Origin: Streptomyces dengpaensis
GTDB taxonomy: Bacteria > Actinomycetota > Actinomycetes > Streptomycetales > Streptomycetaceae
Direction of reading: 5' to 3'
Assembly: GCF_002946835.1 (NCBI RefSeq)
Contig: NZ_CP026652.1
Coordinates: 7,006,001-7,070,000 of the forward strand
DNA length: 64,000 nucleotides
Every line of letters begins with the position of its first letter. Positions within the stretch are counted from its first letter, which is position 1. Below are positions 28,422-37,464 of this stretch, in pieces. Made by a program: the position numbers and the translations under genes. The notes below the pieces were generated by a model, which searched no databases, was not told the DNA's origin, and worked only from the letters and a program-made list of their open reading frames with translations.

Positions 28422-30026
28422 ATGAAGCGCAAGACTTTGGTGCTGCCGGCCGTCGTCGGTCTGCTCGCCCCGGTGCTCGCCGCGTGTGGTGGATCCGGCA
28501 CCGGGAGCGACAGCGGCGATGCCATCGTTGTCGGTACCACGGACGCGTTCACGGAATCGAAGGATGCCCCGGCTCCCCTCGACCCGGCGTACGCGTACGA
28601 CGTCAGCACGTGGAACATTCTCCGCCAGACCGTGCAGACTCTGATGGTCCAGCCGCGCGGCGACGGCGTGCCGGAGCCCGAGGCCGCCGAGCAGTGCGGC
28701 TTCAGCGACGCCGGCAACGAGCGCTACGCCTGCACCCTGCGCAAGGACCTGAAGTTCGCGAACGGCGACCCCGTCACCGCGAAGGACGTCAAGTTCTCGA
28801 TCGACCGCGCGCTGTCGCTCAAGTCCGACAGTGGTGTGTTCGCACTGCTGTCCACCATCGACACCGTCGAGACGCAGGGCGACCGCGAGGTGATCTTCCA
28901 CCTCAAGACCGCGGACGCCACCTTCCCGTTCAAGCTGTCGACCCCGGTCGCCGGCATCGTCAACCCCAAGGACTACGAGCGGGGCAAGCTGCGCGAGGGC
29001 TTCCAGGTGGACGGCTCCGGCCCGTACACCTTCGAGGCCGACGTCGAGGACGGCAAGGCCACCAAGCTTCTCTTCACCAAGAACCCCAACTACCAGGGTC
29101 AGTTGAAGGTGAAGAACAGCAAGGTCGAGCTGCGCACCTTCGAGAGCGCCAACGCCATGGGCGCCGCGCTCGAAGAGGGCGACATCGACCTGATGACCCG
29201 CTCGATGACGCCGGATCAGATCGACAAGCTCGGCACCGCCACGGACAGCGACATCGACCTGGTCGAGATGCCCGGCCTGGAAATCCGCTACCTGGCCTTC
29301 AAGACCGATGCCCGGACGGTGAAGACCCGGGCCGTCCGCCAGGCCATGGCCCAGATCGTCAACCGCGGCGAGCTCATAGCCCAGGTGTACGGCTCCCAGG
29401 CCGAGCCCCTCTACTCGATGGTCCCGGCCACCATCACCGGCCACTCCAACTCGTTCTTCAACGCGTACGGGGACCCCAGCGTCGCCAAGGCCAAGACGCT
29501 GCTGGCCGAGGCCGACATCACCACTCCGGTGAAGCTCACCCTGCACTACACGTCGGACCACTACGGCGCCGCCACCCAGGAGGAGTTCGAGGTCCTGAAG
29601 AAGCAGCTGAACGAGAGCGGCCTCTTCGACGTCAGCATCACGGGCACGACCTGGGACAAGTTCGTCCCGGCCGAGCGGGCGGGCGAGTACGACGTCTGGG
29701 GCATGGGCTGGTTCCCCGACTTCCCGGACGCCGACAGCTTTCTGGCGCCGTTCCTCGACAAGGACAACTTCCTCAAGTCGCCGTACGCGAACAGCCAGAT
29801 CATCAACAACCTGATCCCGGAATCCCGGCGCGAGGCCGACCGCCTCACCGCGTCGAAGAGCCTCACCGACATCCAGGACATCGTGGCCGACGACGTCCCG
29901 CTGCTGCCCCTGTGGCAGGGCAAGCAGTACATCGCCACGCGCGACGACATCACCGGCGCCGAGTGGGCCCTCAACTCCTCCTCGACGCTCCAGCTGTGGG
30001 AGCTCGGCCGCGGCGTCAGCGGCTGA
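28422..30026 (+). CDS. ABC solute-binding lipoprotein, family 5 (first copy)
   Basis: A 534-residue peptide/nickel-type (DppA/OppA) binding protein. Residues 1-22 are a lipoprotein signal with lipobox LAAC (acceptor Cys22). The mature part has the family features VTAKDVKFSIDRAL (about 125) and FQVDGSGPYTFEADVEDGKA (about 198). It should capture an oligopeptide or similar solute outside the membrane for an ABC importer. No permease or ATPase gene lies nearby; the next gene encodes a paralogue. GGAG lies 10 nt before the ATG. The ligand is unknown. Confidence 0.93.
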   Translation: MKRKTLVLPAVVGLLAPVLAACGGSGTGSDSGDAIVVGTTDAFTESKDAPAPLDPAYAYDVSTWNILRQTVQTLMVQPRGDGVPEPEAAEQCGFSDAGNERYACTLRKDLKFANGDPVTAKDVKFSIDRALSLKSDSGVFALLSTIDTVETQGDREVIFHLKTADATFPFKLSTPVAGIVNPKDYERGKLREGFQVDGSGPYTFEADVEDGKATKLLFTKNPNYQGQLKVKNSKVELRTFESANAMGAALEEGDIDLMTRSMTPDQIDKLGTATDSDIDLVEMPGLEIRYLAFKTDARTVKTRAVRQAMAQIVNRGELIAQVYGSQAEPLYSMVPATITGHSNSFFNAYGDPSVAKAKTLLAEADITTPVKLTLHYTSDHYGAATQEEFEVLKKQLNESGLFDVSITGTTWDKFVPAERAGEYDVWGMGWFPDFPDADSFLAPFLDKDNFLKSPYANSQIINNLIPESRREADRLTASKSLTDIQDIVADDVPLLPLWQGKQYIATRDDITGAEWALNSSSTLQLWELGRGVSG

Positions 30027-30090
30027 CCGACCCTCTTGCCCCGGGGCCACGCCGGCCCCGGAGACCCGTTCGACACCGACGACAAGGCAC

Positions 30091-31680
30091 ATGCACGTGA
30101 ACATGCGCAACCAGTGGCCAGTCCTGCCCATCGTGGTCGGACTGGCCTCCGGCCTGCTCACCGGATGCGGTTCGGAGACCGAAGACACCGGGGCCGAGGG
30201 CACCTCCGTCGTGATGGGGATGTCCGACGACGTCCTCGCCACCGACCCGGCGTCCGGCTACGACCCCGGATCCTGGCTGTTGTTCAACAACGTCTTCCAG
30301 TCGCTGCTGAGCTTCCCCAAGGGCGGCACGGAGCCGGTGCCGGAGGCCGCCAAGGACTGCGTGTTCGCGGACACCCAGACCAAGGTCTACAAGTGCACGC
30401 TGCAGGACGGGCTGAAATTCAGCAACGGTGACCCGCTCACCTCGAAGGACGTCAAGTTCTCCTTCGACCGCATGCTGAAGATCAACGACAGCGCCGGTCC
30501 CGCGATCATGTTCCCCATGCTCGACACGGTGGAGACCCCCGACGCGAAGACCGTCGTCTTCCGTCTCAAGCACGCCGACGCCACCTTCCCAAGCAAGATC
30601 GCCTCCGGCGCCGGCTCGATCGTGAACCACAAGCAGTACTCCGCCGACGGACTGCGCAAGGACAACAAGGCGGTCGGCTCCGGCCCGTACAAGCTGGACT
30701 CCTTCAGCAAGGACGAGGCCGTCTTCTCCGTCAACGCCGGCTACAAGGGCACCGCCAAGGTGAACAACGCGGGCGTGACCCTGAAGTTCTTCCACGGCGA
30801 CCAGGCCGGCCTGAAGAAGGCGGTACTCAACGGCGAGATCGACATCGCCTACCGAGGCCTCGCCGCCGACGACATCGCCGACATCGCGAGCGACAGCGCC
30901 ACCGGCAAGGGCATCAACGTCGCCGAGGGCAGCAGCGCCGAAGTGCAGCACCTGGTCTTCAACATGGACGACCCGGTCGCCGGCAAGGTCGGCGTGCGCC
31001 AGGCCATCGCCTATCTCCTGGACCGCGAGGCCCTGGTCGACGAGGTCTACGAGGGCACGGCGACACCGCTCTATTCGATCATCCCGGCCGGCATCACCGG
31101 CCACAACACCTCCTTCTTCGACACCTACGGCGCCCGCCCCTCGCGGTCCGAGGCCGAGGCCGCGCTGCGCGCCGACGGCATCACCGACAAGGTCAAGCTG
31201 ACGCTCTGGTCGACCCCGTCGCGCTACGGCCCCTCCACCGACCAGGAGTTCAAGGCGATCGCCAAGCAGCTCAACGCCAGCGGGCTGTTCGACGCGACCG
31301 TGAAGTCCGTCGACTTCGACCAGTACGAGAAGGACATCGCCGAGGGCAAGTACGGCGTGTACGTGAAGGGCTGGGTCCCCGACTACCCGGACCCGGACAA
31401 CTTCACCGCCCCCTTCTTCGGCAAGGGCAACGTGCTGAGCAACAACTTCACCAACAGCACGATCACCGGCCAACTCATCCCCAAGACGGCCTCCGAGAGC
31501 AACCGCTCCTCGACCGAAGGCGACTACAGCGAACTCCAGGACCTCGTCGCCGACGAACTGCCGGTCATCCCCATCTGGCAGGCCAAGCAGTACGCCGTCG
31601 TCCGCGACAACGTCTACGGCCTCGAGTACTGCCTCGACGCGTCGACCGTCTTCCGCTTCTGGGAGATCAGCAAGGGCTGA
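30091..31680 (+). CDS. ABC solute-binding lipoprotein, family 5 (second copy)
   Basis: A 529-residue lipoprotein, paralogous to the one 64 bp upstream (shared LTSKDVKFSFDRML, KADNKAVGSGPYKL-like block, GWVPDYPDPDNF versus GWFPDFPDADSF, and VPLLPLWQGKQY versus LPVIPIWQAKQY). The signal ends in lipobox LTGC (acceptor Cys26). It differs most in the ligand-facing middle, so specificities may differ. The ATG at 30091 has AAGG very close; 30103 is an alternative. Transport components must be encoded elsewhere. Confidence 0.92.
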   Translation: MHVNMRNQWPVLPIVVGLASGLLTGCGSETEDTGAEGTSVVMGMSDDVLATDPASGYDPGSWLLFNNVFQSLLSFPKGGTEPVPEAAKDCVFADTQTKVYKCTLQDGLKFSNGDPLTSKDVKFSFDRMLKINDSAGPAIMFPMLDTVETPDAKTVVFRLKHADATFPSKIASGAGSIVNHKQYSADGLRKDNKAVGSGPYKLDSFSKDEAVFSVNAGYKGTAKVNNAGVTLKFFHGDQAGLKKAVLNGEIDIAYRGLAADDIADIASDSATGKGINVAEGSSAEVQHLVFNMDDPVAGKVGVRQAIAYLLDREALVDEVYEGTATPLYSIIPAGITGHNTSFFDTYGARPSRSEAEAALRADGITDKVKLTLWSTPSRYGPSTDQEFKAIAKQLNASGLFDATVKSVDFDQYEKDIAEGKYGVYVKGWVPDYPDPDNFTAPFFGKGNVLSNNFTNSTITGQLIPKTASESNRSSTEGDYSELQDLVADELPVIPIWQAKQYAVVRDNVYGLEYCLDASTVFRFWEISKG

Positions 31681-31700
31681 CAGCCAGGCACGCAAACAAT

Positions 31701-31741
31701 AGGCGCCCCCTTCCTCCGGTTCTCCGGGGGAGGGGGCGCCT
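31701..31741 (+). terminator. Terminator after solute-binding genes
   Basis: A long GC stem (GGCGCCCCCTTCC... with ...GGGGGAGGGGGCGCC) with a TTCT loop, 20 bp after the stop codon. Confidence 0.8.
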
Positions 31742-31853
31742 GCCGTTTCCGCACTGTGCCACTGGGGGCGGGGCGCACCCGCCGTGCGCGCGGGTCCTGC
31801 TACGCCCTGTCGTGGGTGCCGGTCCTCCTGCGTTCCCGTTGTGCGTGCCGGTC

Positions 31854-32525
31854 CTACTGCGCGCCGGGGCGCACCAACCCGCTCTCGTACGCGTACACCG
31901 CGGCCTGCACCCGGTCGCGCAGCCCCAGCTTGGTCAGGACATGGCCCACATGCGTCTTGACCGTGGTCTCACTGACGAACAGATCGGCCGCGATCTCCGC
32001 GTTCGACAGGCCGCGCGCCACCAGCTTCAGCACCTCGACCTCACGCTCGGTCAGCGTGTGCAGCGTGTCCGGAACCGGCTCGTCGCCGGACGGCAGATGG
32101 CCCGCGTACTTGTCGAGCAGCCGGCGCGTGATGCTCGGCGCGAGCATCGCCTCGCCCGCCGCGACCACCCGGATCGCCTGCACCAGCTCATGGGCGGGCG
32201 CGTCCTTGAGGAGGAAGCCGCTGGCGCCCGCGCGCAGCGCCTCCACCACGTACTCGTCGAGGTCGAAGGTCGTCAGGACCAGGACCTTCGCCGGACCGTC
32301 CCGGCCGGGGCCGGTGATCTGCCGGGTCGCCTCGACACCGTCCATCCGCGGCATACGGATGTCCATCAGAACCACATCGGGCTGCAGGGCACGTACTTGG
32401 TCGAGTGCCTGGAGACCGTCACCGGCCTCGCCGACGACCGCAAGGTCCTGCTCCGCTTCCAGGATCATCCGGAAGCCGGTACGCAGCAGCGGCTGGTCGT
32501 CGACCAGTAGGACGCGGATGGCCAC
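31854..32525 (-). CDS. NarL/LuxR-type response regulator, orphan
   Basis: A 223-residue two-component regulator. The receiver domain (1 to about 120) has the acidic pair in LLVDDQ, phospho-acceptor Asp in PDVVLMDIRMPRMDG (about residue 54), Thr in VLVLTTFD and Lys in GFLLKDAP. The output domain (about 155-215) is a LuxR-type helix-turn-helix (LTEREVEVLKLVARGLSNAEIAADLFVSETTVKTHVGHVL). There is no histidine kinase gene on either side. The GTG at 32525 has GAAGGAGA upstream. The target genes are unknown. Confidence 0.94.
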   Translation of the reverse strand: MAIRVLLVDDQPLLRTGFRMILEAEQDLAVVGEAGDGLQALDQVRALQPDVVLMDIRMPRMDGVEATRQITGPGRDGPAKVLVLTTFDLDEYVVEALRAGASGFLLKDAPAHELVQAIRVVAAGEAMLAPSITRRLLDKYAGHLPSGDEPVPDTLHTLTEREVEVLKLVARGLSNAEIAADLFVSETTVKTHVGHVLTKLGLRDRVQAAVYAYESGLVRPGAQ

Positions 32526-32604
32526 GTAAGTCTCCTTCGCTAGTCCGGCCCCATTCTGCCCTGCGCGGCGCGGCCTGACTCCGGCGCCCTCACAGCCGGC
32601 GTCT

Positions 32605-32974
32605 GCGCAGTCCCAAGGCGCTCGCTCAGCCGGCGGCCGCGCCGCGGGCCGGACCCCCGGCCGACGAAGGGCCCGCCTCCCGCACCGGCAGCGACTGTGC
32701 TGTCCCGGGGGCGCTCGCTCAGCCGGCGGCCGCGCCGCGGGCCGGACCCCCGGCCGACGAAGGGCCCGCCTCCCGCACCGGCAGCGACTGTGCTGTCCCG
32801 GGGGCGCTCGCTCAGCCGGCGGCCGCGCCGCGGGCCGGACCCCCGGCCGACGAAGGGCCCGCCTCCCGCACCGGCAGCGACTGTGCTGTCCCGGGGGCGC
32901 TCGCTCAGCCGGCGGCCGCGCCGCGGGCCGGACCCCCGGCCGATGAAAGGCCTGCCTCCCGCACCGGCAGCGGA
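32605..32974. repeat. 93-bp tandem repeat duplicating the end of the RecB-like gene
   Basis: Four near-identical copies with an exact 93-bp period: the CTCGCTCAGCC block begins at 32621, 32714, 32807 and 32900. Copy four is the true end of the nuclease gene (residues ...LPVREAGLSSAGGPARGAAAG, then stop); each of the other copies repeats those codons with the stop. It fills almost all of the 379 bp between the nuclease and response-regulator genes. Confidence 0.95.
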
Positions 32975-33930
32975 TACGGCGGGGGAGTGCCGCCGAACTC
33001 CGGACAAACCGCCTGGTGGTCGCACCAGCCGCAGAGCTTGGTCGGGCGCGGCCGCCAGTCGCCCGTCTCGGTGGCCTGCCGGATCGCCTCCCACAGGGCG
33101 AGCAGCTTGCGCTCGACACGCTCCAGGTCCGCGATCACCGGGTCATACGTCAGCACGTCACCGCTGCCGAGATAGACGAGCTGGAGCCGGCGCGGGACCA
33201 CCCGCTTCAGCCGCCACACCACCAGCGCGTAGAACTTCATCTGGAACAGGGCGCCCTCGGCGTACTCGGGCCGAGGCGCCTTGCCCGTCTTGTAGTCGAC
33301 GATCCTGACCTCGCCCGTCGGCGCCACGTCGACCCGGTCGATGATCCCGCGCAGCTTGAGCCCCGAGTCGAGCCGGGCCTCGACGAACAGCTCCCGCTCG
33401 GCGGGTTCGAGCCGGGTCGGGTCCTCCAGCGTGAACCACCGCTCCACCAGCCGCTCGGCCTCGGCGAGCCAGCGCGCCAGCCGCTCGCCCTCCGGATCGT
33501 CGGCGAACAGCTCCACGACCTCCGGCTTGGTCTCCCGCAGCCGGTCCCACTGCCCGGGGATCAACGACTTGGCGCGCGGCGCCGTCCGCTCCGTCGCGGG
33601 TGCGTCGAAGAGCCGCTCAAGGACCGCGTGCACCAAGGTGCCCCTGGTCGCCGCCTCACTCGGCTTCTCGGGCAGCTTGTCGATCACCCGGAACCGGTAC
33701 AGCAACGGACACTGCATGAAGTCACTGGCGCGCGAGGGCGAGAGCGACGCGGGCGGCACGGCGGCCGCGACCCCCGCGGCCCGCCCGCCGGCGACGGCCG
33801 CGACCGCCTCCGCCGCCCCGGCCGCTTCCGCCGCTGCGGGCGCGACGGCTTCGGTCCGCCCGGCCGGCACGGCGGCCTCGGCGCTGTCGTCGGTGCCCGT
33901 CCGCGCGGCGCCCTCGGTGCTCGTCTCCAT
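32905..33930 (-). CDS. RecB-family PD-(D/E)XK nuclease with Fe-S cysteines
   Basis: A 341-residue nuclease like RecB/AddB/Cas4 C-terminal domains. After a disordered, Ala-rich N-terminus (1-60), the domain has LSPSRASDFMQCPLLYRF (Cys74), GTLVHAVLERLF (active-site His), RGIIDRVD (metal Asp) and the catalytic EVRIVDYKTGK. Cys300, Cys303 and Cys309 (LCGWCDHQAVC) with Cys74 form the 4Fe-4S staple of AddB and Cas4. It is a single-domain protein, not part of a RecBCD gene set; a mycobacterial counterpart (Rv2119) also lies next to trmI. The start at 33930 is the first ATG where the domain begins; the frame runs much further upstream. Confidence 0.9.
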   Translation of the reverse strand: METSTEGAARTGTDDSAEAAVPAGRTEAVAPAAAEAAGAAEAVAAVAGGRAAGVAAAVPPASLSPSRASDFMQCPLLYRFRVIDKLPEKPSEAATRGTLVHAVLERLFDAPATERTAPRAKSLIPGQWDRLRETKPEVVELFADDPEGERLARWLAEAERLVERWFTLEDPTRLEPAERELFVEARLDSGLKLRGIIDRVDVAPTGEVRIVDYKTGKAPRPEYAEGALFQMKFYALVVWRLKRVVPRRLQLVYLGSGDVLTYDPVIADLERVERKLLALWEAIRQATETGDWRPRPTKLCGWCDHQAVCPEFGGTPPPYPLPVREAGLSSAGGPARGAAAG

Positions 33931-34104
33931 GACGACAGACCTTACGGCCCGCCACTGACAGTGACCTACCCGCGGTGCGGGCGACCGCGCGGAAAACGGA
34001 GGGGGTGCCGGGGCAGAACGCACCGCGACGGGCGCATACCATCGACCACAGACCCTCCCGCTCCGCATGATCGGGGCAGGGGACGCTTCGAACGAGGGGA
34101 CATC

Positions 34105-35628
34105 GTGGACGAGAGCGGCGGGAGCGGGCAGCCGCGGTCCGGTACCGACGAAGCGACCGAGAGCCACGAGAGGCCCCAGGCCTCCACCGGCCCGGCCGCC
34201 GACACCACGCGCCCCGGACCGGCCCGACAAGACAGCCCCACGGATCCGACGCCCCCGAGCGATCCCGAGCCCCGGCCGGACACCCCGGACAAGGCCCAGA
34301 CACCCCCCGGCCCGACGCCAGAGCCGGACGCCCCCCACACCGGCGCCCCGGGCGACACATCCGAGCCGTACGGCGCCGCGGACGACCATGCGCCCGGCCC
34401 ACAGACCCCATCGCCCGACTCGGCCCGTAGGCGGGCACAGTCCACAACCGGCCTGCGGCCGCCGCGCCGCGGCAAGGAGCCCGGCGGCGGGCTGCTCATG
34501 GGCCGGCCCTTCGGCGTGCCCGTCTACGTCGCGCCCAGCTGGTTCCTCGTCGCCGCACTGATCACCTGGGTGTTCGGCGGCCAGCTCGACCGGGTGCTCC
34601 CGGAACTCGGCGCCGCCCGCTACCTGGTGTCCCTCTTCTTCGCGGTGGCCTTCTACGCCTCCGTACTCGTCCACGAACTGGCCCACACCGTCGCCGCCCT
34701 CCGCTTCAAACTGCCCGTGCGCCGGATTCAGCTGCAGTTCTTCGGAGGCGTCTCGGAAATCGAGAAGGAGGCCGAGACCCCGGGCCGGGAGTTCATCCTG
34801 GCCTTCGTCGGCCCCCTGCTCTCCCTCGTCCTCTCCGGCCTCTTCTACGCAGCCATGCAAGCCGTCGAACCCGGCACCGTCCCCGGCGTCCTGCTGGCCG
34901 GCCTCATGATCTCCAACCTCATCGTGGCCGCCTTCAACCTGCTGCCCGGACTGCCCCTCGACGGCGGCCGCATGCTCCGCGCCGTCGTCTGGAAGATCAC
35001 CGGCAAGCCGATGAACGGCACGATCGCCGCCGCCTGGGTCGGCCGCGCCCTCGCCGTCTCCGTACTGATCGGACTGCCCCTCCTCACCCAGTCCGGAGCA
35101 CTCGGCGACGCCCCCGACAACGTCGGCAGCATGGACACCATCACCGACGCCCTGCTCGCCGCCATCCTCGCCGCGATCATCTGGACCGGCGCCGGCAACA
35201 GCCTCCGCATGGCCCGCCTGCGCGAACACCTCCCCGAGCTGCGCGCCCGCTCACTCACCCGGCGCGCCGTCCCGGTCGAGACGAACACCCCGCTCTCGGA
35301 GGCCCTGCGCCGCGCCAACGCCGCCGGCGCCCGCGCCCTCGTCGTGGTCGACGCCGACGGCGAACCGCTCTCCCTCGTCCGCGAAGCCGCCATCGTCGGC
35401 GTACCCGAACACCGCCGCCCCTGGGTCGCGGTCAGCGGCCTCGCCCAGGACCTCACCGACGGCATGCGCGTCTCCGCCGAACTCGCGGGCGAAGACCTCC
35501 TCGACGTCCTGCGCGCCACCCCCGCCACCGAATACCTGGTCGTCGAGGAATCCGGCGAGATCTACGGCGTCCTGTCGGCCGCGGACGTGGAACGAGCCTT
35601 CGTGAAGGCCATGGCCAGGCCGTCCTGA
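34105..35628 (+). CDS. Site-2 protease (M50) with CBS-like region
   Basis: A 507-residue integral-membrane metalloprotease. Residues 1-125 are a Pro/Asp-rich disordered cytoplasmic tail. Zinc motif HELAH is in a membrane helix (VLVHELAHTVAA) and the third ligand motif NLLPGLPLDGGRMLRA follows about 90 residues later. FFGGVSEIEKEAETPGREF is typical of group-3 S2Ps. The C-terminal 130 residues (VPVETNTPLSEALRRANAAGARALVVVDADG...) are a CBS pair that may sense nucleotides. The GTG at 34105 is preceded by GAGGGGA. It diverges from the nuclease gene; trmI follows after 38 bp. The substrate is unknown. Confidence 0.9.
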   Translation: MDESGGSGQPRSGTDEATESHERPQASTGPAADTTRPGPARQDSPTDPTPPSDPEPRPDTPDKAQTPPGPTPEPDAPHTGAPGDTSEPYGAADDHAPGPQTPSPDSARRRAQSTTGLRPPRRGKEPGGGLLMGRPFGVPVYVAPSWFLVAALITWVFGGQLDRVLPELGAARYLVSLFFAVAFYASVLVHELAHTVAALRFKLPVRRIQLQFFGGVSEIEKEAETPGREFILAFVGPLLSLVLSGLFYAAMQAVEPGTVPGVLLAGLMISNLIVAAFNLLPGLPLDGGRMLRAVVWKITGKPMNGTIAAAWVGRALAVSVLIGLPLLTQSGALGDAPDNVGSMDTITDALLAAILAAIIWTGAGNSLRMARLREHLPELRARSLTRRAVPVETNTPLSEALRRANAAGARALVVVDADGEPLSLVREAAIVGVPEHRRPWVAVSGLAQDLTDGMRVSAELAGEDLLDVLRATPATEYLVVEESGEIYGVLSAADVERAFVKAMARPS

Positions 35629-35654
35629 TGGTCCAAGGCGCGTTCCAGGACCGG

Positions 35655-35660
35655 TAGGCT
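35655..35660 (+). promoter_or_regulatory. -10 element of probable leaderless trmI mRNA
   Basis: TAGGCT ends 6 nt before the ATG at 35667; no ribosome site intervenes. Confidence 0.45.
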
Positions 35661-35666
35661 GGTCAC

Positions 35667-36569
35667 ATGTCCGAACCGACCGGTGCCGCCCGCAGGCGCG
35701 GGCCCTTCAAGGTCGGGGACCAGGTACAGCTGACCGACCCCAAGGGCCGCCACTACACGTTCACGCTTGAAGCGGGGAAGAACTTCCACACCCACAAGGG
35801 TTCCTTCCCGCACGACGAGCTGATCGGCGCTCCCGAGGGCAGCGTTGTCCGCACCACGGGGAACGTCGCCTATCTCGCGCTGCGCCCCCTGCTCCCCGAC
35901 TACGTCCTGTCCATGCCCCGCGGCGCCGCCGTGGTCTACCCCAAGGACGCGGGGCAGATCCTCGCCTTCGCCGACATCTTCCCCGGCGCACGCGTCGTGG
36001 AGGCCGGCGTCGGCTCCGGCTCGCTCAGCAGCTTCCTGCTGCGCGCCATCGGCGACCAGGGCATGCTGCACAGCTACGAGCGCCGTGAGGACTTCGCCGA
36101 GATCGCCCAGCAGAACGTGGAGCGCTACTTCGGCGGCCCCCACCCCGCCTGGCAGCTCACCGTCGGCGACCTCCAGGACAACCTCAGCGACACCGACGTC
36201 GACCGCGTCATCCTCGACATGCTCGCCCCCTGGGAATGCCTGGAGGCCGTCTCCAAGGCACTCGTCCCCGGCGGCATCCTCTGCTGCTACGTCGCCACCA
36301 CCACCCAGCTCGCCCGGACCGTCGAGTCCATCCGCGAGATCGGCTCCTTCAACGAGCCGACCGCCTGGGAATCGATGATCCGCAACTGGCACATCGAGGG
36401 CCTGGCCGTCCGCCCCGACCACCGCATGATCGGCCACACCGGCTTCCTGCTCACCGCCCGCCGCCTCGCCGACGGCGTCGAGCCGCCCATGCGCCGCCGC
36501 CGCCCCGCCAAGGGCGCCTACGGCGAGGACTACGCCGGCCCGAACGCCGACGGCGGCGCTGCCCGCTGA
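35667..36569 (+). CDS. trmI: tRNA (adenine-58-N1) methyltransferase
   Basis: A 300-residue AdoMet-dependent enzyme that makes m1A58 in the tRNA T-loop. The N-terminal beta domain (1-75) precedes a Rossmann-type domain with the AdoMet loop ARVVEAGVGSGSLSSFLL (about residues 109-126), the catalytic-Asp motif VDRVILDMLAPWECL and C-terminal IEGLAVRPDHRMIGHTGFLL. Mycobacterial Rv2118c is the characterised relative. It forms a homotetramer. The last 30 residues are basic then Gly/Ala-rich. Confidence 0.95.
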   Translation: MSEPTGAARRRGPFKVGDQVQLTDPKGRHYTFTLEAGKNFHTHKGSFPHDELIGAPEGSVVRTTGNVAYLALRPLLPDYVLSMPRGAAVVYPKDAGQILAFADIFPGARVVEAGVGSGSLSSFLLRAIGDQGMLHSYERREDFAEIAQQNVERYFGGPHPAWQLTVGDLQDNLSDTDVDRVILDMLAPWECLEAVSKALVPGGILCCYVATTTQLARTVESIREIGSFNEPTAWESMIRNWHIEGLAVRPDHRMIGHTGFLLTARRLADGVEPPMRRRRPAKGAYGEDYAGPNADGGAAR

Positions 36570-36613
36570 CACATCCGGCGCGCACCACCGCCGGCCAACC
36601 CAACGCACCACAC

Positions 36614-36662
36614 CTGTGGCCGAGTTCCCGCATCCGTCGCGGAACTCGGCCACAGCGCTTTT
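36614..36662 (+). terminator. trmI terminator
   Basis: A 15-bp perfect stem (36614-36628 with 36641-36655), 12-nt loop, followed by CGCTTTTCC. Confidence 0.88.
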
Positions 36663-36797
36663 CCGTTGACGCGCTCTTGTGCTGACGCACCGCCAAAAGC
36701 CCGCCAGAAGTCCGGACCCCGCCGTTCCACCCCACTGTGACGTGTGGCACCATGCGGGTCACCCCCACCGGCACAGCCCTCACGGGAGACACTCCTA

Positions 36798-37370
36798 GTG
36801 CAGCAATCCGCCGTCCCGGAACTGGCACACACGCACACCAGCCCCATCCAGTGGGTCGCCACGGCCACCGCCGTCGCCGGCGTCGTCGCGCTCTCCTCCG
36901 TCCTCCAGCCCGACCCCGCGACCGCGGCCCAGCCAGGCCCCGAAGCGAAATCCGCGGCGGCCACCGCCGCTCCCGACCCCGCACGCGTCGACTTCCCCAT
37001 CGCATGCGGACCCACCAAAGCCATCGTGGAGAAGAAGGCCTCCGGAGACCTGGACGGCGACGGCCGCCCCGAGACCGTGGCCGTCGTCCACTGCGACGCC
37101 GGCTCGGGCACCCCGCCCAACGGCATCTACGTCCTCACCCAGGCCGCCGACGCACAGGAGCCCCGCGTCGTGGCCACCCTCATCGACCCCAAGGACCGCC
37201 TGAACGTCACGGACTTCGCCCTGCGCGACGGCGCCGTCACCGCCACCCTGCTCGGCTACTCCTCGGCCGACGTACCGAGTTGCTGCCCCGACGTGAACGA
37301 CCGCGCCAAGTGGCAGTGGAAGGACGGCGCGTTCATCCGCTCCACCCCGTCCGAAGCACGCAGTGTGTGA
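36798..37370 (+). CDS. Secreted or membrane-anchored hypothetical protein
   Basis: A 190-residue protein with an N-terminal hydrophobic segment (WVATATAVAGVVALSSVL, about 19-36), either a signal peptide or anchor. The exported part includes SGDLDGDGRPETVAVVHC (about 90-107), like a short calcium-binding FG-GAP repeat, and four cysteines (ACGP, VHCD, SCCP) that could form two disulfides. The GTG at 36798 is preceded by GGGAG at 36784-36788; the frame can be extended to 36744. I do not recognise a function. Confidence 0.72.
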   Translation: MQQSAVPELAHTHTSPIQWVATATAVAGVVALSSVLQPDPATAAQPGPEAKSAAATAAPDPARVDFPIACGPTKAIVEKKASGDLDGDGRPETVAVVHCDAGSGTPPNGIYVLTQAADAQEPRVVATLIDPKDRLNVTDFALRDGAVTATLLGYSSADVPSCCPDVNDRAKWQWKDGAFIRSTPSEARSV

Positions 37371-37402
37371 GAACACCCTCCGAAGTCCCCCGGATACGAC
37401 AA

Positions 37403-37430
37403 CACCCTCCGCCCGCGAAGGGTGTGAGAA
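37403..37430. terminator. Hairpin between convergent genes
   Basis: ACACCCT and AGGGTGT flank a GC-rich loop at about 37404-37428, between the secreted protein gene and the ferredoxin gene. A related ACACCCTCCG occurs at 37374. Confidence 0.5.
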
Positions 37431-37464
37431 ACCAGACAGTGAGTGACGTGGAGTGCCGTTTACG

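Noticed and set aside
32905-34104. Upstream extension of the nuclease and site-2 protease frames
   Set aside because: The frames are open far upstream, but ribosome sites and domain starts fix the starts at 33930 and 34105.
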